Under the pieces are notes generated by a model. That model ran no database searches and was not told the origin of the DNA. It saw nothing but the letters and a program-made list of their open reading frames with translations. DNA of 64,000 nt from Rhodovulum visakhapatnamense (GTDB taxonomy: Bacteria > Pseudomonadota > Alphaproteobacteria > Rhodobacterales > Rhodobacteraceae): assembly GCF_004365965.1 (NCBI RefSeq), contig NZ_SOEB01000011.1:62001-126000 (forward strand), in the 5' to 3' direction. This document shows positions 62,158 to 64,000 of this stretch, piece after piece; within the stretch, counting starts at the first letter, position 1, and every line of letters begins with the position of its first letter. Made by a program: the position numbers and the translations under genes.

Positions 62158-64000
62158 GCGCGATGGTCGGGGCCGGGGCGGCGGGCGGCCTCTTCGCCCG
62201 CATGGCGGATCAGCGCGAGGCTGCGAAACCCGCCATGGCCGAGCTTGCCGAAAGGCAGCGCCAGCACCAGCCCCAGCACCGCGCCCAGATGCAGTGCCAG
62301 CATCAGCCCCATGGCGGCGCCGTCGCGCAAGGCCAGAAGCGCAAGGCCCGAGGCGGCGACGATGGCAAGCTGCGCCCGAAGCCCGCGATTGGCGGCCCGC
62401 ATGCGTGCCGCGGCCGGGCGGCGGTCGGCGGTCCGGTGCCAGCGTTCGAACCCGGCGAGCCCCGCCAGCATGGCGATGCCGCCGAGGCTGCCCAGCAGCA
62501 CGGGCGCGCTGGCCACCGGATAGGGCGCCAGCGCGCCGCTCAGATGCAGGACGGCTCCGGCAAGGGTTGCGAGCGCGGTCAGCGCGGTGCCTGTGACCAG
62601 CAGGTGGTGGCTCCAGCGCCGCGCCCGCCCGACCGGACCGTGCGCCCCGTCGCAGGCGCGCGCGGCCCCGAGATTGGCGAGCGTCAGTGCATCGCGACAC
62701 CCTTGCCAGAGGCTTTCAAGCGACGGCCGGGCGGTCGGGCCGCCGGTTGCGCGCCAGAACCGCCAGAGCCGCAGCCCGAGGCCAAGACCGGCCCCGGTGA
62801 AGGCCAGGGCCGCGCCGCCCGCCATCGCCGCGTGTGGGATCACCGCGTAGAAGGCGCCCGGCCCGGTTTGGGTGGAAAAAAGAACCCCGGGCGGGAGCAG
62901 GATCAGGGCGGCCAGCGGCAGGCCGATCAGGCATAGCAGGAAGATCAGGTCGGGCAGGCGCGGGGGCAGCCCGGCCGCGTGATCGGCGGCGCGTGCGGCG
63001 GCCAGCGCCGCGGGCAGGTTGACGTCCAGTGCATGGGGCGGCGCGTATTGGCAGTCGTAATGGCAGGACCGGCAGTCATGGCAGAGATGGGCCAGATGGC
63101 GCAGATCGCCCGCCGCGAGGTTTGGCCTCCGCTGGGCCGCCGGAAAGACCGCGCAAAGCCCGGTGCAGAAGCCGCAGGTATTGCAGATGTTCAGCGCGCG
63201 GGCGGCCTCGGCCCAGGGTTCGGGCGCTGGAGGAACGGGCTCGGTCGCCGCCGGGGCCGGAACGGCGGCGGGGCGCGGGCGGTTGGCGGCGGGGCCTGCG
63301 CACGCGGCCGCGCCCGCCCCGGCGATGCGGCCGAAGACGCCGCCGACGGTCAGCCCGGTGCCCGAGAGATAGCCCTCGCCCAGCACCGCGCCGGTCATCG
63401 CGGCGCCTGCGGCAAAGACCCGGTGCGCGGTGCCGCCGCCCGCGAGCCGGACCCGGGCGGTCGCGTCGACCGCGACCCCGTGGCGGGTGAAGCCGAGCCC
63501 GGGCACCAGCGGGATCGCCGCGACGGGCGACCCGGTGAGCGGCACGCCGTCGGAGCGGCTTCGGGGCGGGTCGAGCGGGGCGTCTTCCGTTGCTGCCTGC
63601 AGCGTCCGGGTCAGCCCCTCGGCATCGATGCCACAAAGCCGGGCGAGTTCGGCGGGGCTGTCGGCGGCCAGCGGCGGATATAGGAGCGGTGGCAGCCGCC
63701 CGGTGCCCTCGGCATCGAGGATCAGCCAGGCGCGCGGATCGGCGCGCTCTGCCAGCGCCCGGCCCCAGACCGAGTAGCGCGCGGATCCGGTCTCGGCGCC
63801 CTCGTCGCGGAACCGCCGCCCGGTGGCGTCGACGACAAGGCCGACCTGCATCCCGTCTGCGCGGCTGACGATGCCCGCGTCGTCCCGGGGCGCGCGCGCA
63901 TCGACGGCGACGAGATGCCCGTCGCCGGGCCGCCCGGCCGTCTCGGCGCCATGGGCCATCAGCCACAGAAGCGGTGCGCCCTGCTGATACGGCGTGCCGC
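62154..64000 (-). CDS. cobZ: CobZ, flavin/Fe-S/haem precorrin-3B synthase (5' end outside window)
   Basis: At least 615 residues are visible; the start lies beyond the right edge. The N-terminal part resembles the flavoprotein TcuA ('GTPYQQGAPLLWLMAHGAE', 'GLVVDATGRRFRDEGAE', 'GYLSGTGLTVGGVFGRIAG' near the FAD end). The C-terminal part resembles TcuB: two 4Fe-4S-type clusters ('CNTCGFCTGLCAVFP', 'CHDCRSCHYDCQYAPPHALDVN') and about six membrane helices with His for haem b. A fusion of this kind in a cob cluster is CobZ of Rhodobacter capsulatus, which makes precorrin-3B in place of CobG. No cobG is seen here. Confidence 0.9.
   Translation of the reverse strand, partial: GTPYQQGAPLLWLMAHGAETAGRPGDGHLVAVDARAPRDDAGIVSRADGMQVGLVVDATGRRFRDEGAETGSARYSVWGRALAERADPRAWLILDAEGTGRLPPLLYPPLAADSPAELARLCGIDAEGLTRTLQAATEDAPLDPPRSRSDGVPLTGSPVAAIPLVPGLGFTRHGVAVDATARVRLAGGGTAHRVFAAGAAMTGAVLGEGYLSGTGLTVGGVFGRIAGAGAAACAGPAANRPRPAAVPAPAATEPVPPAPEPWAEAARALNICNTCGFCTGLCAVFPAAQRRPNLAAGDLRHLAHLCHDCRSCHYDCQYAPPHALDVNLPAALAAARAADHAAGLPPRLPDLIFLLCLIGLPLAALILLPPGVLFSTQTGPGAFYAVIPHAAMAGGAALAFTGAGLGLGLRLWRFWRATGGPTARPSLESLWQGCRDALTLANLGAARACDGAHGPVGRARRWSHHLLVTGTALTALATLAGAVLHLSGALAPYPVASAPVLLGSLGGIAMLAGLAGFERWHRTADRRPAAARMRAANRGLRAQLAIVAASGLALLALRDGAAMGLMLALHLGAVLGLVLALPFGKLGHGGFRSLALIRHAGEEAARRPGPDHRA

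Overview
The window is about 64 kb of high-GC DNA with tightly packed, often overlapping genes. It reads as a chromosome segment of a Rhodobacterales alphaproteobacterium, of the purple non-sulfur type (Rhodobacter/Rhodovulum-like). Four things support this: a CobZ-type fused flavin/Fe-S/haem protein in the aerobic B12 pathway, a mopA(modE)-modABCD order behind a Mo-box, a urease cluster with DUF1127-like and small accessory ORFs between the structural genes, and an NnrS protein. The assignment is inference from gene content, not from a database search.

Layout. 0-2.7 kb: glycerol kinase and an iron-type alcohol dehydrogenase. 2.9-7.1 kb: a large PAS-GGDEF-EAL c-di-GMP protein and a small membrane protein. 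7.2-13.7 kb (minus strand): the urea ABC transporter urtABCDE, with a GNAT acetyltransferase between urtB and urtC. 14.1-21.0 kb (plus strand): urease ureDAB-(two extra ORFs)-ureC-(DUF1127)-ureEFG, with a very His-rich UreE. 21.0-22.5 kb: NnrS with a His/Cys-rich tail. 22.6-27.1 kb (minus strand): the molybdate operon modE/mopA-modABCD. 27.3-29.4 kb: a decayed RTX protein gene. 29.6-37.2 kb: a carbohydrate locus with an alpha/beta hydrolase, GH15, a GH144-like beta-1,2-glucanase, GH3 and an SbmA/BacA-like fused ABC protein. 37.6-41.3 kb: a RoxA-like dihaem cytochrome c and a second SbmA/BacA-like ABC protein with a degenerate ATPase domain. 41.4-64 kb: cobalamin biosynthesis and cobalt uptake.

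The cobalamin block holds nearly the whole aerobic corrin-ring pathway: cobZ (cut by the right edge), DUF1636, cobW, cobN, cobH, cobI, cobJ, cobK, cobL, cobE, cobM, cobB, cobA, cobF, then cobO and two tandem cobQ genes. It also holds a KMLQO-type energy-coupling-factor metal transporter. Two cobalamin riboswitches are visible. One (plus strand, about 45.2-45.4 kb) precedes the transporter and marks it as a cobalt system. The other (minus strand, about 61.9-62.1 kb) precedes DUF1636-cobW-cobN and the rest. cobK lies antisense inside the otherwise minus-strand operon and shares a CATG start-codon palindrome with cobL. Subunits CobS/CobT and late steps (cobC, cobD, cobP, cobU, cobV) are not in the window.

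A common theme is transition-metal handling: Ni for urease, Mo, Co, and haem/Cu for NnrS. The most interesting candidate for a new system is the glycosidase-transporter locus at 29.6-37.2 kb. It has the activities expected for breaking down the beta-1,2 / alpha-1,6 cyclic periplasmic glucan of Rhodobacter-type cells. No tRNA, rRNA, CRISPR array or insertion sequence was recognised.
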